This document shows, piece by piece, positions 36,994-47,196 of a stretch of 64,000 nt of DNA. The stretch is from the NCBI RefSeq assembly GCF_000749845.1, contig NZ_JQHM01000001.1, forward strand, positions 992,001 to 1,056,000. The letters are read 5' to 3'. The notes under the pieces are model-generated. The model did no database searches. It saw only the letters and a program-made list of their open reading frames with translations, and had not been told where the DNA came from. The first letter of the stretch is position 1; the number at the start of each line of letters is the position of its first letter. The translations under genes and the position numbers were made by a program. The stretch is from Pectobacterium betavasculorum (lineage in GTDB: Bacteria > Pseudomonadota > Gammaproteobacteria > Enterobacterales > Enterobacteriaceae).

Positions 36994-39669
36994 TTAGTGT
37001 GCAGCTTTCTTGCCAGTTTTGGCTGCTTTTGCTACAGGTTCAACGGTTTCCGTTTTTACTTCTTCAGAGAATTTACGACCATAGTAAGTATCCAACAGAA
37101 TCTGTTTCAGCTCGGAAATCAACGGATAGCGTGGGTTAGCGCCAGTACACTGATCGTCGAACGCATCTTCTGACAGTTTATCGACCTTGGCCAGGAAATC
37201 GGCCTCCTGTACACCCGCCTCACGAATGGACGTTGGGATCCCCAGTTCGGTCTTCATTTCTTCCAGCCAGTTCAGCAATTTCTCGATTTTCTGTGCGGTA
37301 CGGTCACTCGGCGCAGTCAAACGCAGGTGATCGGCTATCTCTGCGTAACGACGGCGTGCCTGCGGACGGTCGTACTGGCTGAACGTCGTCTGTTTGGTCG
37401 GATTGTCGTTCGCGTTATAGCGAATCACGTTAGAGATCAGCAGGGCGTTAGCCAGACCGTGCGGAATATGGAACTCAGAGCCCAGTTTATGCGCCATTGA
37501 GTGACATACGCCGAGGAAGGCGTTGGCGAACGCAATACCCGCAATCGTCGCAGCGTTGTGTACACGCTCACGGGCAACCGGGTTTCTCGCACCGTCACGA
37601 TAGCTGTCTGGCAGATTTTCCTTCAGAAGTTTCAGTGCTTGTAGCGCTTGCCCATCTGAATATTCGTTTGCCAGCACGGAGACATAGGCTTCCAGTGAGT
37701 GTGTTACGGCATCGAGTCCACCAAATGCACACAGAGATTTCGGCATGTTCATTACCAGATTGGCGTCAACAATCGCCATATCTGGCGTCAGCGCATAATC
37801 TGCCAACGGATATTTCTGTCCGGTTGCGTCGTCGGTCACCACGGCAAACGGTGTGACTTCGGAACCCGTACCTGACGTGGTGGTAATCGCCACCATTTTG
37901 GCTTTGACGCCCATTTTCGGGAACTTGTAGATACGTTTACGGATATCCATAAAGCGCAGCGCCAGTTCTTCGAAGTGCGTTGTAGGGTGCTCATACATCA
38001 CCCACATGATCTTCGCAGCATCCATCGGAGAACCACCACCCAGTGCAATAATGACATCGGGTTTGAAGGAGTGCATTTGTTCTGCGCCTTTGCGGACGAT
38101 GCTCAGCGTTGGATCAGCTTCAACCTCAAAGAAAACTTCGGTTTCTACTCCTTGATGTTTAAGTACTGAAGTCACCTGGTCGACATAGCCGTTATTGAAC
38201 AGGAAGCGGTCAGTTACGATAAATGCGCGTTTTGCGCCATCGGATGCGATTTCTTCAAGTGCGATAGGCAGTGAGCCACGACGGAAATAAATAGATTTAG
38301 GAAGTTTATGCCACAACATATTCTCTGCTCGCTTGGCTACCGTTTTCTTGTTGATCAAGTGCTTCGGACCGACGTTTTCGGAGATGGAGTTTCCGCCCCA
38401 GGAGCCACAGCCCAGCGTCAGAGACGGAGCGAGTTTGAAGTTGTAGAGATCGCCGATACCACCCTGAGACGCTGGTGTGTTTATCAGGATACGCGCCGTT
38501 TTCATCATATTACCGAAATGATTCACGCGCTCTGGTTGATTGTCTTGATCGGTATACAGACAGGATGTGTGACCGATACCTCCCATTGCCACCAGTTTTT
38601 CCGCTTTAATGACGGCATCATTGAAGTCTTTCGCACGGTACATCGCCAGCGTTGGAGACAGTTTTTCATGTGCAAACGGTTCGGATTCATCGACCTCGGT
38701 CACCTCACCAATTAGCACTTTGGTGTTCGCAGGGACGGTGATGCCAGCCATTTCAGCGATCTTCGGTGCGGGTTGGCCAACAATGTCGGCATTTAGTGAG
38801 CCGTTTTTCAGCAGGATACCCTGTACAGCATGCAGTTCTTTGCCCTTCAGCATGTAGCCGCCGTGGGTTGCAAAACGCTCACGAACGGCATCATAGACGC
38901 TGTCTACCACGATAACTGATTGCTCTGACGCACAGATGACGCCGTTATCGAAGGTTTTCGACATCAGAATAGAGGCAACGGCACGCTTGATATCTGCCGT
39001 TTCGTCAACAACAACGGGGGTGTTACCAGCACCAACGCCGATCGCGGGTTTACCTGAACTGTATGCCGCTTTCACCATACCTGGCCCGCCGGTAGCCAGA
39101 ATCAGGTTGATATCTGGGTGGTGCATAAGCTGGTTGGATAAATCGACAGACGGTTGATCAATCCAGCCGATGATATCTTTCGGTGCACCTGCGGCGATTG
39201 CTGCTTGCAGAACAATATCTGCAGCTTTATTGGTCGCGTTTTTTGCACGAGGATGGGGAGAGAAAATGATCCCGTTACGGGTTTTCAAGCTGATTAGTGC
39301 TTTAAAAATCGCAGTAGAAGTGGGGTTGGTGGTGGGAACAATACCGCAAATCAGGCCAATAGGCTCTGCAATTGTAATGGTTCCGAAAGTGTCATCAGTA
39401 GAGAGGACGCCACAGGTTTTTTCATCCTGATAGGCATTATAAATGTATTCGGATGCGAAGTGGTTTTTGATGACTTTATCTTCCACGATCCCCATGCCGG
39501 ATTCAGCAACCGCCATTTTTGCTAATGGGATACGGGCATCCGATGCAGCGAGTGCAGCAGCACGGAAGATCTTGTCCACTTGTTCCTGACTATAAGTGGC
39601 AAATTCCTGCTGTGCCTTTCTCACTCTTTCGACCAGTGCGTTAAGTTCAGCAACGTTGGTTACGGCCAT
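36994..39669 (-). CDS. adhE: Bifunctional acetaldehyde-CoA/alcohol dehydrogenase AdhE
   Basis: An 891-residue fermentative enzyme that assembles into spirosomes. N-terminal aldehyde dehydrogenase domain (1-440) with catalytic Cys in DNGVICASEQS; C-terminal iron-dependent alcohol dehydrogenase (450-870) with the His-containing GVCHSMAHKLGSEFHIPHG and GGGSPMDAAK. It reduces acetyl-CoA to ethanol in anaerobic growth. E. coli has ychE next; here a 1 kb gap follows. Confidence 0.97.
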   Translation of the reverse strand: MAVTNVAELNALVERVRKAQQEFATYSQEQVDKIFRAAALAASDARIPLAKMAVAESGMGIVEDKVIKNHFASEYIYNAYQDEKTCGVLSTDDTFGTITIAEPIGLICGIVPTTNPTSTAIFKALISLKTRNGIIFSPHPRAKNATNKAADIVLQAAIAAGAPKDIIGWIDQPSVDLSNQLMHHPDINLILATGGPGMVKAAYSSGKPAIGVGAGNTPVVVDETADIKRAVASILMSKTFDNGVICASEQSVIVVDSVYDAVRERFATHGGYMLKGKELHAVQGILLKNGSLNADIVGQPAPKIAEMAGITVPANTKVLIGEVTEVDESEPFAHEKLSPTLAMYRAKDFNDAVIKAEKLVAMGGIGHTSCLYTDQDNQPERVNHFGNMMKTARILINTPASQGGIGDLYNFKLAPSLTLGCGSWGGNSISENVGPKHLINKKTVAKRAENMLWHKLPKSIYFRRGSLPIALEEIASDGAKRAFIVTDRFLFNNGYVDQVTSVLKHQGVETEVFFEVEADPTLSIVRKGAEQMHSFKPDVIIALGGGSPMDAAKIMWVMYEHPTTHFEELALRFMDIRKRIYKFPKMGVKAKMVAITTTSGTGSEVTPFAVVTDDATGQKYPLADYALTPDMAIVDANLVMNMPKSLCAFGGLDAVTHSLEAYVSVLANEYSDGQALQALKLLKENLPDSYRDGARNPVARERVHNAATIAGIAFANAFLGVCHSMAHKLGSEFHIPHGLANALLISNVIRYNANDNPTKQTTFSQYDRPQARRRYAEIADHLRLTAPSDRTAQKIEKLLNWLEEMKTELGIPTSIREAGVQEADFLAKVDKLSEDAFDDQCTGANPRYPLISELKQILLDTYYGRKFSEEVKTETVEPVAKAAKTGKKAAH

Positions 39670-40695
39670 AATGCTCTCCTGATAAATGTTAAACTCTTTC
39701 AGTCAATTGTTCGCCGGGATAGAACAGTATAGATAAACGAGCGGGGTACGTTTCTGTTACCAGGCTATTCTTTCTTACCTATCTCACGTTAATTGACTCA
39801 AAGAGCTAGTCAGCTGCCGTTGTGACGCGGTTACTGCTTTTTAAAATACTGTAACCGCTGATATCTTAAATCGTTGAAAGATTGTTTTGAAAATAAGCCA
39901 AAATTAAGATGATTTACGCGTTCGTTACAGTATGGAATGAGCATACCTATTTGTGGGTGTCTTTTTTGTGATCAATATCGAATTTTCTCCATGCTGACAC
40001 CATTCAGCACGATGATGTTGATAATCGCTTTCATTAACCAGGTCGGGTCAGCGGCTTTTCTGCCTGGAAGGGATTGGTAGGAGAGAATCGGCGGCAGTGG
40101 TGTAGATAAATTATCTGCGTCAATTCTGTGTTCTACCTGTTCATTCATATAGAACGTGTTTGTATAAACATTGCTTATATCTTAATCGGGTTAGTTATTT
40201 TACGCACCAGCTATAGCAGAGAAATAGGGTGCTATTGTGGTGCAAGGTGAGTAATTAAATTGTTAGAATAATAACATTTCCGTCAGATAATGACGCGAAT
40301 AGGTAAGCATGATTCATCATTTATGTGCTGTGAAAATGATGAAACCCACTACGATGTTTTTTTGCTAAAAATCTATAAATTGATGAATATTTAAAATATA
40401 TTTGAAATTAAAGCAAAAAAACATTGTTTATCATAAGGTTAATGATTGTATTGCGTTATTGCAATAAAACATTTATCAAGCTGTGATAAAGAAAATTAAG
40501 CAACATCAATGTAAAAATATTGGCGAATGTGTCTGCTTTTGATAGCTTCGAGTTTCGACTTCTTATTCGTTATTAAATCATAAATTAATTTTATGATTTA
40601 TTTGGATAATAGGCGTTCTTTTCTGCTCTATGTAACGGCGATCTTTACGCATAGAGTCGGGTATGGCGTTGTATCAAGACAGGGGCGTTTATAAA
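39670..40695. other. AT-rich gap between adhE and oppA; ychE absent
   Basis: About 1 kb. It holds the adhE promoter region, a possible 58-codon gene on the minus strand (39972-40148), and a long AT-rich leader before oppA. E. coli has the marC-like ychE between adhE and oppA; no remnant of it is recognisable in this gap. A GcvB-like sRNA target is known in the oppA leader of related bacteria, but I could not place it here. Confidence 0.5.
39972..40148 (-). CDS. Putative small protein, 58 residues, unknown
   Basis: I do not recognise this product. The frame runs from ATG at 40148 to TGA at 39972. The protein is acidic to neutral at the start (MNEQVEHRIDADN), has a Pro-rich turn (STPLPPILSY), a basic patch (PGRKAADPTW), then a hydrophobic helix-like stretch (LMKAIINIIVLNG) and ends MEKIRY. 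The codon choice looks protein-coding, but the ribosome-binding site is weak and no partner gene is close. It may be a chance frame in a long gap or a real small gene. Confidence 0.35.
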   Translation of the reverse strand: MNEQVEHRIDADNLSTPLPPILSYQSLPGRKAADPTWLMKAIINIIVLNGVSMEKIRY

Positions 40696-42333
40696 GTGAA
40701 AATTCGCAAAACAAAACGATGCTTTGTTACCAGTATGATTGCCGCAGCAGTGATGACATCATGCGTGAATGTTCAGGCTGCTAATGTACCTGCCGGTGTT
40801 GAGCTGGCGAAAGAACAGATTCTGGTGAGAAACAATGGCGCTGAGGTGTCATCACTGGATCCGCATAAAGTAGAAGGCGTACCGGAATCTAACGTCGCGC
40901 GTGATTTATATGAAGGGCTGGTGATTTCCGATCCTGATGGACACCCGATTCCCGGCGTGGCTGAGCGTTGGGAAAGCAGCGATTTTAAAGTTTGGACGTT
41001 CCATTTACGTAAAGGTGCCAAGTGGTCAAATGGCGAACCGCTTATTGCACAGGATTTTGTTTACAGTTGGCAACGCTTGGCCGATCCAAAAACGGTTTCA
41101 CCTTATGCCAGCTATTTGCAATACGGTCATCTGTTGAATATTGATGACATTATCACCAGCAAAAAATCTCCTGATACGCTCGGCGTAAAAGCGCTCGACG
41201 ACCATACTCTGGAAGTCACATTAAGCGAGCCGATCCCTTATTTTTATAAATTACTGAATCACTACTCCATGTCTCCGGTAAATAAAAGCGTGGTAGAGAA
41301 ATTTGGTGATAAATGGACTCAGCCGGGAAACTGGGTTGGGAATGGCGCCTACCAGCTTAAGTCCTGGGTCGTAAATGAACGGCTTGTACTTGAGCGCAAT
41401 ACCCAATATTGGGATAATGCCAAGACCGTGATTAATCAGGTCACCTATCTGCCAATTGCTTCTGAAGTGACGGATGTGAACCGCTACCGCGCAGGTGAAA
41501 TTGATGTCACCCATAATAAATTACCCATCGAGCTATTTCAGAAGCTAAAAAAAGAAATCCCGCAAGAAGTTAATATCAATCCCTACCTCTGCACCTATTA
41601 TTACCAAATCAATAATCAGAAACCGCCATTTAACGATGTGCGGGTGCGTAACGCTCTGCGCATGGGGCTTGATCAAGACTTATTGACTAATAAAGTTAAA
41701 AATCAGGGTGATATCCCGGCCTATGGTTATATTCCTCCCTTTACGGATGGCCTGAAAGCACATACGCCAGAGTGGTTTACCTGGTCACAGGCGAAGCGTA
41801 ATGAAGAGGCGAAAAAACTGTTAGCTGAAGCGGGCTATACCGTAGAGAAGCCGCTAACGTTTAATTTGCTCTATAACTCGTCTGATTTGCATAAAAAGAT
41901 GGCGATCGCGGCAGCATCGATCTGGAAACAGAATCTGGGCGTCGACGTGAAGTTGGAAAACCAAGAGTGGAAAACCTACCTCAGCACGCGTCATCAAGGG
42001 AATTATGATGTCGCGCGTGCCGGATGGTGTGCGGACTATAACGAACCGACGTCATTCCTGAATAGTATGCTGTCAGACAGCAGTAATAACACGGCGCATT
42101 ACCAGAGCGCGGCGTTCGACAAACTGATGAAGCAGGCTGTTCAGGCGAAAACAGACGACGAACGTGCACAGATTTATCAGCAAGCAGAATCGCAATTAGA
42201 TAAAGATGCTGTGATTGTACCAGTCTATTACTACGCGAATGCCAGACTGATAAAACCTTATGTCGGCGGCATTACCGGCAAGGATCCGTTAGATAATATA
42301 CGGGTGAAAGATCTCTATATCATTAAGCATTAA
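40696..42333 (+). CDS. oppA: Periplasmic oligopeptide-binding protein OppA (first paralogue)
   Basis: A 545-residue substrate-binding protein of ABC oligopeptide uptake (SBP_bac_5). With GTG at 40696 (AGGGG 10 bases before) the length equals the second paralogue; a longer frame starts at 40663. The signal peptide is MKIRKTKRCFVTSMIAAAV... ending NVQA-AN. Core motifs: NNGAEVSSLDPHK, DFVYSWQRLADP and LDPHK-type ligand-site segments. It shares the same layout as oppA at 42657 and is followed by an ERIC element. Confidence 0.9.
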   Translation: MKIRKTKRCFVTSMIAAAVMTSCVNVQAANVPAGVELAKEQILVRNNGAEVSSLDPHKVEGVPESNVARDLYEGLVISDPDGHPIPGVAERWESSDFKVWTFHLRKGAKWSNGEPLIAQDFVYSWQRLADPKTVSPYASYLQYGHLLNIDDIITSKKSPDTLGVKALDDHTLEVTLSEPIPYFYKLLNHYSMSPVNKSVVEKFGDKWTQPGNWVGNGAYQLKSWVVNERLVLERNTQYWDNAKTVINQVTYLPIASEVTDVNRYRAGEIDVTHNKLPIELFQKLKKEIPQEVNINPYLCTYYYQINNQKPPFNDVRVRNALRMGLDQDLLTNKVKNQGDIPAYGYIPPFTDGLKAHTPEWFTWSQAKRNEEAKKLLAEAGYTVEKPLTFNLLYNSSDLHKKMAIAAASIWKQNLGVDVKLENQEWKTYLSTRHQGNYDVARAGWCADYNEPTSFLNSMLSDSSNNTAHYQSAAFDKLMKQAVQAKTDDERAQIYQQAESQLDKDAVIVPVYYYANARLIKPYVGGITGKDPLDNIRVKDLYIIKH

Positions 42334-42424
42334 GCATTAATCCGCTGCTGTTTACGGTTTGATGCAAATGAAGTGGACGAGTTGCGATTAATTTGGTGTT
42401 TAATCTCTGGTTATCCATTCCTGC

Positions 42425-42551
42425 TATACCCTAAATAATTCGAGTTGCGTGAAGGCGGCAACTGCGAGAATCCCCAGGAGCTTACTCAGGTAAGTGACTG
42501 GGGTGAGCAAAGGCAGCCAACGCACAAGCAGCTTGAAGTATGACGGGTATA
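42425..42551 (+). repeat. ERIC element (IRU), 127 bp, between the two oppA genes
   Basis: Begins TATACCCTAAATAATTCGAG, core GAATCCCCAGGAGCTTACTC and GTAAGTGACTGGGGTGAGC, ends CTTGAAGTATGACGGGTATA. Exact 127 bp, in the forward orientation. Confidence 0.97.
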
Positions 42552-42656
42552 TGTGGGAATAGGTCGTGAGTCGAATCGGTTAATCGTTTTCTCACAGGGC
42601 GTTAATTCAGGAATCGTGCTGGGATAACTAACACGACAACATTACAGGAGAAAATA

Positions 42657-44294
42657 ATGACACACATCACAACTAAAAAAAGAATAGCTGCCGCTATTAT
42701 CGCGGCATTGAGTAGCACGATGGTGGTTTCTGCCTTCGCCGCGGCCGTTCCCGCTGGCGTTCAGTTAGCAGAAAAACAGGAATTGGTTCGTAATAACGGT
42801 GCTGAAGTTTCTTCCCTTGACCCGCATAAAATCGAAGGTGTACCGGAATCCAACGTATCGCGCGATCTGCTGGAAGGGTTGGTCATTGCTGACGTTAACG
42901 GCAAAACTAGTCCGGGCGTAGCAGAAAGCTGGGATAACAAAGATTTTAAAGTGTGGACATTCCACCTGCGTAAAGATGCCAAATGGTCCAACGGTGAGCC
43001 GGTTACCGCACAAGATTTCGTCTATAGCTGGCAGCGTCTGGCCGATCCAAAGACAGCATCGCCTTACGCTAGCTATCTGCAATATGGTCATCTGCTGAAT
43101 ATCGATGACATCATCGCCGGCAAAAAATCCCCTGAAACACTGGGTGTGAAAGCGATTGACGATCATACGCTCGAAGTTACGCTTTCCGAAGCGGTGCCTT
43201 ATTTCTATAAACTGCCAGTTTATGTCGCCATGTCTCCCGTTAATAAAACAGCAATCGAGAAATTCGGCGATAAATGGACGCAGCCGCAAAACTGGGTTGG
43301 CAATGGTGCCTATAAGCTGAAAAGTTGGGTAGTGAATGAAAAAATGGTACTGGAGCGTAACCCTCAATATTGGGACAACGCCCATACAGTGATTAATCAG
43401 GTAACGTATTTGCCGATTGCGTCTGAAGTGACGGATGTCAACCGCTATCGCAGCGGTGAAATCGACATGACCTATAATCAACTGCCTATTGAATTATTCC
43501 AAAAGCTGAAGAAAGAAATTCCCGACGAAGTGAAAGTCAATCCGTACCTGTGCACCTACTATTACGAAATCAATAATCAGAAGCCACCATTTAACGATGT
43601 TCGAGTGCGTGATGCGCTGCGCATGGGATTAAGTCAGGATATTCTAACCAACAAAGTGAAGAACCAAGGCGACATTCCTGCCTATGGTTTTGTGCCACCC
43701 TATATTGATGGTTTTAATGCCCAGACGCCAGAATGGTTCACCTGGTCACAGGCAAAACGTAACGAAGAAGCGAAGAAATTGCTCGCGGAAGCCGGGTATA
43801 CAAAACAGAAACCGCTAACGTTTAATCTGCTCTATAACACCTCCGATTTGCATAAGAAAATCGCTATCGCGGCTGCCTCTATCTGGAAACAGAATATTGG
43901 TGTGGACGTTAAGCTTGAGAATCAGGAATGGAAAACCTTCCTCAATACCCGTCATCAGGGTACCTATGATGTTGCACGTGGCGGATGGTGTGCGGACTAT
44001 AACGAACCGTCAACCTTCCTGAACAGCATGCTGTCCGATAGTAGCAGTAACACCTCGCACTATAAGAGCAAAGAGTTTGATGCACTGGTGGCGAAATCCT
44101 TACAGGTGAAAACCGATGAGGAACGTGCGAACGTTTATCAGCAGGCTGAAGCATTGCTGAATAAAGACGCGGTAATTGCCCCGGTTTATTACTATGCGAA
44201 TACCCGATTGGTGAAACCTTATGTTGGCGGATTAACAGGCAAAGATCCTCAGGATAATGTTTACGTTAAAGATCTTTATATCATCAAGCACTAA
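42657..44294 (+). CDS. oppA: Periplasmic oligopeptide-binding protein OppA (second paralogue)
   Basis: A 545-residue oligopeptide-binding protein, very similar to the product of the gene at 40696 over the whole mature length, including VEGVPESNV/IEGVPESNV, QDFVYSWQRLADPKT, PYLCTYYY and GGLTGKDP-like ends. Signal peptide: MTHITTKKRIAAAIIAALSS... cleaved near AFA-AAV. The ATG follows AGGAGAAAATA. It precedes oppBCDF and is the classical oppA position. A CA-rich stretch (ACACGACAACATTACAGG) at its ribosome site resembles the kind of target bound by the GcvB small RNA. Confidence 0.95.
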   Translation: MTHITTKKRIAAAIIAALSSTMVVSAFAAAVPAGVQLAEKQELVRNNGAEVSSLDPHKIEGVPESNVSRDLLEGLVIADVNGKTSPGVAESWDNKDFKVWTFHLRKDAKWSNGEPVTAQDFVYSWQRLADPKTASPYASYLQYGHLLNIDDIIAGKKSPETLGVKAIDDHTLEVTLSEAVPYFYKLPVYVAMSPVNKTAIEKFGDKWTQPQNWVGNGAYKLKSWVVNEKMVLERNPQYWDNAHTVINQVTYLPIASEVTDVNRYRSGEIDMTYNQLPIELFQKLKKEIPDEVKVNPYLCTYYYEINNQKPPFNDVRVRDALRMGLSQDILTNKVKNQGDIPAYGFVPPYIDGFNAQTPEWFTWSQAKRNEEAKKLLAEAGYTKQKPLTFNLLYNTSDLHKKIAIAAASIWKQNIGVDVKLENQEWKTFLNTRHQGTYDVARGGWCADYNEPSTFLNSMLSDSSSNTSHYKSKEFDALVAKSLQVKTDEERANVYQQAEALLNKDAVIAPVYYYANTRLVKPYVGGLTGKDPQDNVYVKDLYIIKH

Positions 44295-44301
44295 TAATAA
44301 T

Positions 44302-44336
44302 GGCTGGCGCACGCAACTATGCTGCCAGCCTTTTAT
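44302..44336 (+). terminator. Stem-loop between oppA and oppB
   Basis: GGCTGGC / GCCAGCC arms around a 15-base loop, followed by TTTTATAG. It sits just after oppA and before oppB; partial termination or mRNA processing here would explain why binding protein is made in excess of the permease. Confidence 0.75.
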
Positions 44337-44347
44337 AGGTACGAGCA

Positions 44348-45268
44348 ATGTTAAAATTTATTCTTCGCCGCTGCTTAGAGGCGATTCCAACACTATTTAT
44401 CCTGATCACCATCTCGTTCTTCATGATGCGATTGGCACCGGGGAGTCCTTTTACCGGCGAGCGTAATTTACCGCCGGAAGTCATGGCGAATATTGAAGCC
44501 AAATATCATCTGAACGACCCAATAATGACGCAGTACGGTAACTACTTGCTGCAATTGGTGCAGGGGGATTTTGGCCCTTCTTTTAAATACAAAGACTATT
44601 CCGTGAACGATCTGGTCGCGACGTCTTTCCCCGTTTCTGCCAAATTAGGGCTCGCGGCATTCATTCTCGCCATTGTTTTTGGGGTGAGTGCGGGGGTGAT
44701 CGCGGCGTTGAATCAAAATACGAAATGGGATTATACCGTGATGGGTTTTGCCATGACGGGAGTGGTGATTCCCAGCTTTGTCGTCGCACCGCTATTGGTG
44801 CTGATTTTCGCCATTACGCTGCGTTGGTTACCCGGTGGTGGCTGGAACGGTGGGGCACCGAAATACATGATTTTACCGATGGTGGCGCTGTCTTTGTCTT
44901 ATATCGCCAGCATCGCGCGTATTACCCGAGGATCGATGATCGAGGTTTTGCACTCTAACTTTATCCGCACCGCGCGCGCCAAAGGGCTGCCGATGCGCCG
45001 CATCGTTCTCCGCCATGCGTTAAAACCTGCGTTGCTGCCCGTGCTCTCCTATATGGGGCCCGCGTTTGTCGGGATTATTACCGGTTCCATGGTGATTGAA
45101 ACCATTTTTGGTTTACCCGGCATTGGGCAACTGTTTGTGAACGGTGCGCTGAACCGAGACTATTCACTGGTACTGAGCCTGACGATTCTGGTCGGCGCCT
45201 TAACCATCTTATTTAATGCGATCATTGACGTGCTCTACGCTGTTATCGATCCGAAAATTCGCTATTAA
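44348..45268 (+). CDS. oppB: Oligopeptide ABC transporter permease OppB
   Basis: A 306-residue inner-membrane permease with about six transmembrane segments (BPD_transp_1 fold). Starts MLKFILRRCLEAIPTLFIL; the EAA loop for ATPase contact is near VIEVLHSNFIRTARAKGLP. Partner of OppC, with the OppD/OppF ATPases. It lies 53 bp after oppA. Confidence 0.96.
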   Translation: MLKFILRRCLEAIPTLFILITISFFMMRLAPGSPFTGERNLPPEVMANIEAKYHLNDPIMTQYGNYLLQLVQGDFGPSFKYKDYSVNDLVATSFPVSAKLGLAAFILAIVFGVSAGVIAALNQNTKWDYTVMGFAMTGVVIPSFVVAPLLVLIFAITLRWLPGGGWNGGAPKYMILPMVALSLSYIASIARITRGSMIEVLHSNFIRTARAKGLPMRRIVLRHALKPALLPVLSYMGPAFVGIITGSMVIETIFGLPGIGQLFVNGALNRDYSLVLSLTILVGALTILFNAIIDVLYAVIDPKIRY

Positions 45269-45280
45269 TTGGGGGGCGCT

Positions 45281-46189
45281 ATGTTTTGGAATCGAAAAAA
45301 CGTTGAAGCGTTAGAGAACTTCACCGAGCAGGCTGAGATTGAAGGGCGTAGTTTGTGGCAGGATGCGCGTCTGCGCTTTATCCATAACCGAGCCGCACTG
45401 GCCAGTCTGTTTGTTTTGGCTCTGATTACCGTGTTTGTGATTTTTGCGCCCATGCTGTCTGCATTTGACTACGCCGATACCGACTGGGGAATGATGTCCG
45501 CCGCACCGGATATGACGTCTGGGCACTATTTTGGTACGGACTCATCCGGCCGTGACCTGCTGGTTCGCGTTGCCATCGGTGGCCGTGTTTCTCTGATGGT
45601 TGGCGTGGCGGCGGCGCTGGTGGCTGTGATCGTCGGAACGCTGTATGGCGCGATGTCTGGTTATCTGGGCGGGAAAGTGGACTCGGTAATGATGCGTCTG
45701 CTGGAAATTCTCAACTCCTTCCCGTTCATGTTCTTCGTCATTCTGCTGGTGACGTTCTTTGGGCAGAACATGCTGCTGATCTTCGTTGCTATAGGCATGG
45801 TGTCCTGGTTAGATATGGCCCGTATCGTGCGCGGTCAGACGCTGAGCCTGAAACGTAAAGAGTTCATTGAAGCAGCGATGGTTTCCGGTGTCTCCACGCG
45901 CGGTATCGTGTTGCGCCATGTGGTGCCTAACGTGCTTGGTGTCGTGGTGGTTTACGCCTCACTACTGGTGCCAAGCATGATTCTGTTTGAATCCTTCCTG
46001 AGCTTCCTGGGGCTGGGCACACAGGAGCCGTTAAGCAGTTGGGGCGCCTTGCTGAATGATGGTGCGAACTCAATGGAAGTATCGCCATGGTTATTGTTCT
46101 ATCCGGCGGCGTTTCTGGTTGTCACGTTGTTTTGTTTTAACTTTATCGGCGATGGCCTGCGTGATGCCCTCGACCCTAAAGATCGCTGA
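45281..46189 (+). CDS. oppC: Oligopeptide ABC transporter permease OppC
   Basis: A 302-residue permease, same length as E. coli OppC. I use ATG at 45281, after GGGGGGC. N-terminal cytoplasmic stretch NFTEQAEIEGRSLWQDAR, six TM segments, EAA loop SLKRKEFIEAAMVSGV. It forms the heterodimeric pore with OppB. Confidence 0.96.
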   Translation: MFWNRKNVEALENFTEQAEIEGRSLWQDARLRFIHNRAALASLFVLALITVFVIFAPMLSAFDYADTDWGMMSAAPDMTSGHYFGTDSSGRDLLVRVAIGGRVSLMVGVAAALVAVIVGTLYGAMSGYLGGKVDSVMMRLLEILNSFPFMFFVILLVTFFGQNMLLIFVAIGMVSWLDMARIVRGQTLSLKRKEFIEAAMVSGVSTRGIVLRHVVPNVLGVVVVYASLLVPSMILFESFLSFLGLGTQEPLSSWGALLNDGANSMEVSPWLLFYPAAFLVVTLFCFNFIGDGLRDALDPKDR

Positions 46190-46200
46190 GGAGTATTAAC

Positions 46201-47196
46201 ATGAGCAAGATTGAATTAACTGGCGCGCACGACGCGCTGCTACATGTTCAGGATCTCCGGGTAACGTTCAACACGCAGGATGGCGACGTGACGGCGGTTA
46301 ACGACCTGAACTTCACGCTTAACGCGGGTGAAACGCTGGGAATTGTCGGTGAATCGGGATCGGGTAAATCGCAGACCGCGTTTGCGTTGATGGGGTTGCT
46401 GGCTCGCAATGGCCGTATTGGCGGCTCGGCACGTTTTCGTGGCAAAGAAATTCTCAATTTACCTGAAAACCAATTGAATAAGCTGCGGGCTGAAGAAATC
46501 AGTATGATCTTCCAAGACCCGATGACGTCGCTGAACCCTTACATGCGCGTCGGTGAACAACTGATGGAAGTGCTGATGTTGCACAAACGCTTGAGCAAAA
46601 GCGAAGCGTTTGAAGAGTCGGTCAACATGCTTGACGCGGTTAAAATGCCGGAAGCGCGTAAGCGTATGAAGATGTATCCACATGAGTTTTCCGGCGGGAT
46701 GCGTCAGCGTGTGATGATCGCGATGGCGCTGCTGTGTCGGCCGAAGCTGCTGATTGCCGATGAACCGACAACGGCACTGGATGTAACGGTTCAGGCGCAG
46801 ATTATGACGCTACTGAACGAGCTGAAGCGCGAGTTTAATACTGCCATTATCATGATCACCCATGACCTGGGCGTGGTGGCTGGCATTTGTGACAAAGTTC
46901 TGGTCATGTACGCCGGGCGTACCATGGAATATGGTGTTGCCCGTGATGTCTTTTATCATCCGAGCCACCCGTATTCCGTTGGCCTGCTGAATGCTGTGCC
47001 GCGTCTGGATGCAGAGGATGACGTGTTGGCGACGATTCCAGGTAATCCACCGAACTTACTGCGTTTGCCGAAAGGGTGTCCGTTTCAACCGCGCTGCCCG
47101 TATTCAATGGATGTCTGCCATAGCGCCCCAGCGCTGGAATCCTTTGGTAATGGCCGCTTGCGCGCCTGCTTTAGAGCGATTGAGGAGGTGGTATGA
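46201..47196 (+). CDS. oppD: Oligopeptide ABC transporter ATPase OppD
   Basis: A 331-residue ATPase with Walker A GESGSGKS, signature FSGGMRQRVMIA, Walker B LLIADEPTTALD, and the C-terminal oligopeptide-transporter extension with the cysteine cluster GCPFQPRCPYSMDVC. It overlaps oppF by 4 bases (ATGA). Confidence 0.97.
   Translation: MSKIELTGAHDALLHVQDLRVTFNTQDGDVTAVNDLNFTLNAGETLGIVGESGSGKSQTAFALMGLLARNGRIGGSARFRGKEILNLPENQLNKLRAEEISMIFQDPMTSLNPYMRVGEQLMEVLMLHKRLSKSEAFEESVNMLDAVKMPEARKRMKMYPHEFSGGMRQRVMIAMALLCRPKLLIADEPTTALDVTVQAQIMTLLNELKREFNTAIIMITHDLGVVAGICDKVLVMYAGRTMEYGVARDVFYHPSHPYSVGLLNAVPRLDAEDDVLATIPGNPPNLLRLPKGCPFQPRCPYSMDVCHSAPALESFGNGRLRACFRAIEEVV

Noticed and set aside
40663-40695. 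11-codon upstream start for the first oppA
   Set aside because: The GTG at 40696 gives the same length as the paralogue and a normal signal peptide start; the ATG at 40663 remains possible.
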